Shown here: piece by piece, positions 63,737 to 64,000 of the stretch
How positions within the stretch are numbered: position 1 is the first letter of the stretch
Layout: every line of letters begins with the position of its first letter
Assembly: GCA_001804785.1 (NCBI GenBank)
Contig: MHBG01000076.1
Span: 1,446 to 65,445 of the forward strand
Source: Lentisphaerae bacterium GWF2_45_14
Lineage (GTDB): Bacteria > Verrucomicrobiota > Lentisphaeria > Victivallales > GWF2-45-14
Direction: 5' to 3'
Length of the DNA stretch: 64,000 bases
The notes under the pieces: model-generated
The model's input: the letters and a program-made list of their open reading frames with translations, nothing else
What the model was told of the DNA's origin: nothing
The model's database searches: none
Program-made: the position numbers and the translations under genes

Positions 63737-64000
63737 ATGGCCAAAAAAGTAAAAATGCCACAGAAATCGGAAGCTGAGATACCGCTTTCGTCAATGATTG
63801 ACGTAGTCTTCCTGCTTCTGATATACTTTATTGTAACGCAGAAGCCAATCATCGAAGAAACGTTACTGGGAGTAAATCTCCCGGCGCCCGGCCAGCCACA
63901 AAAAAACAACTCACAGGAAAACATGCTCCTTAAGGTTGACGTAATGTCCCTACCCGTAAAAGGAGGCGACGAGATATACCATGTAAACAGCAGACCGTGG
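63737..64000 (+). CDS. exbD: ExbD/TolR-family protein, second copy (truncated by window end)
   Basis: From ATG 63737 the frame is open to the end of the window (88 codons). The membrane helix keeps the conserved Asp: SSMIDVVFLLLIYFIVTQ. The periplasmic part begins with PIIEETLLGVNLPAPGQP. It differs clearly from the first copy, so the two are paralogs and not a recent duplication. Two ExbD proteins with one ExbB occur in several energised outer-membrane systems. The downstream gene that could reveal a TonB-like partner lies outside the window. Confidence 0.92.
   Translation, partial: MAKKVKMPQKSEAEIPLSSMIDVVFLLLIYFIVTQKPIIEETLLGVNLPAPGQPQKNNSQENMLLKVDVMSLPVKGGDEIYHVNSRPW

Noticed and set aside
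1-64000. CRISPR arrays, prophage, insertion sequences, rRNA or tRNA genes
   Set aside because: No direct-repeat arrays, integrase or transposase products, terminal inverted repeats with target duplications, or recognisable RNA genes were seen when reading the window.

Overview
The window looks like chromosome of a Gram-negative bacterium of the PVC superphylum, most likely Lentisphaerota (Victivallis-like) or a close neighbour. This is inferred from the gene mix and was not tested by any search. Supporting signs are a didermic envelope (LpxL-type acyltransferase, ExbB/ExbD, a lipoprotein), a stand-alone pseudopilin with an FTLIE signature, a uroporphyrinogen-decarboxylase-like methyltransferase and a Gfo/Idh oxidoreductase each divergent from an AraC regulator, GTP-type PEP carboxykinase, a NIF-type Fe-S system and a complete Rnf complex. 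No CRISPR array, prophage, insertion sequence, rRNA or tRNA was recognised.

Layout. 1-2.8 kb: translation cluster rpsP-khpA-trmD-rplS-rnhB, with no rimM between khpA and trmD. 2.8-6.8 kb (minus): zinc-ribbon protein, pyrE, secA. 6.9-12.9 kb: glycan cluster with a GT2 enzyme, a multi-membrane protein interrupted by an in-frame TGA, and two GT39-like glycosyltransferases. 12.9-18.3 kb (minus): rnfABCDGE. 18.5-25.6 kb (plus): a TonB-like anchor joined to a cyclase-like toroid, a secreted beta-helix protein, a PstS-like protein, bioD, an acyltransferase, rpe and nadA. 25.6-29.9 kb (minus): clpC, Nudix hydrolase, orphan OppC-type permease. 30-35.3 kb: two membrane proteins of unknown function, an AraC/methyltransferase divergent pair and a lipoprotein. 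35.4-37.4 kb (minus): nifU-nifS. 37.5-45.3 kb: guanine deaminase, an ankyrin/WG-repeat protein with two small paralogous membrane proteins (one broken by TAG), a methyltransferase, dut, an AraC/Gfo-Idh divergent pair and a zinc-ribbon membrane protein. 45.4-53.1 kb (plus): a pseudopilin, then a tightly coupled six-gene operon with a LysM-like protein, a lone receiver domain, a large membrane TPR protein, a FlgN-like protein, a soluble histidine kinase and an NtrC-type regulator. 53.2-58.3 kb: zinc-ribbon protein, ROK regulator, pckG, YjbQ. 58.4-64 kb (plus): two TPR proteins, ExbB and two ExbD genes, the last cut by the window end.

How the genes work together. Rnf would couple ferredoxin/NADH redox to an ion gradient. 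The ExbB/ExbD proteins would use such a gradient to energise envelope work, and the TonB-like protein at 18.5 kb is a possible partner elsewhere in the chromosome. The GT2 and GT39-like proteins fit a polyprenyl-phosphate-sugar donor route for periplasmic glycosylation.

The strongest candidates for something undescribed are the 46.2-53.1 kb signalling operon, the TPR-TPR-ExbB-ExbD-ExbD locus and the TonB-anchor/cyclase-toroid fusion. Two genes carry single in-frame stop codons. Several genes have promoter-like sequences placed only a few bases before their start codons, suggesting very short or absent leaders.
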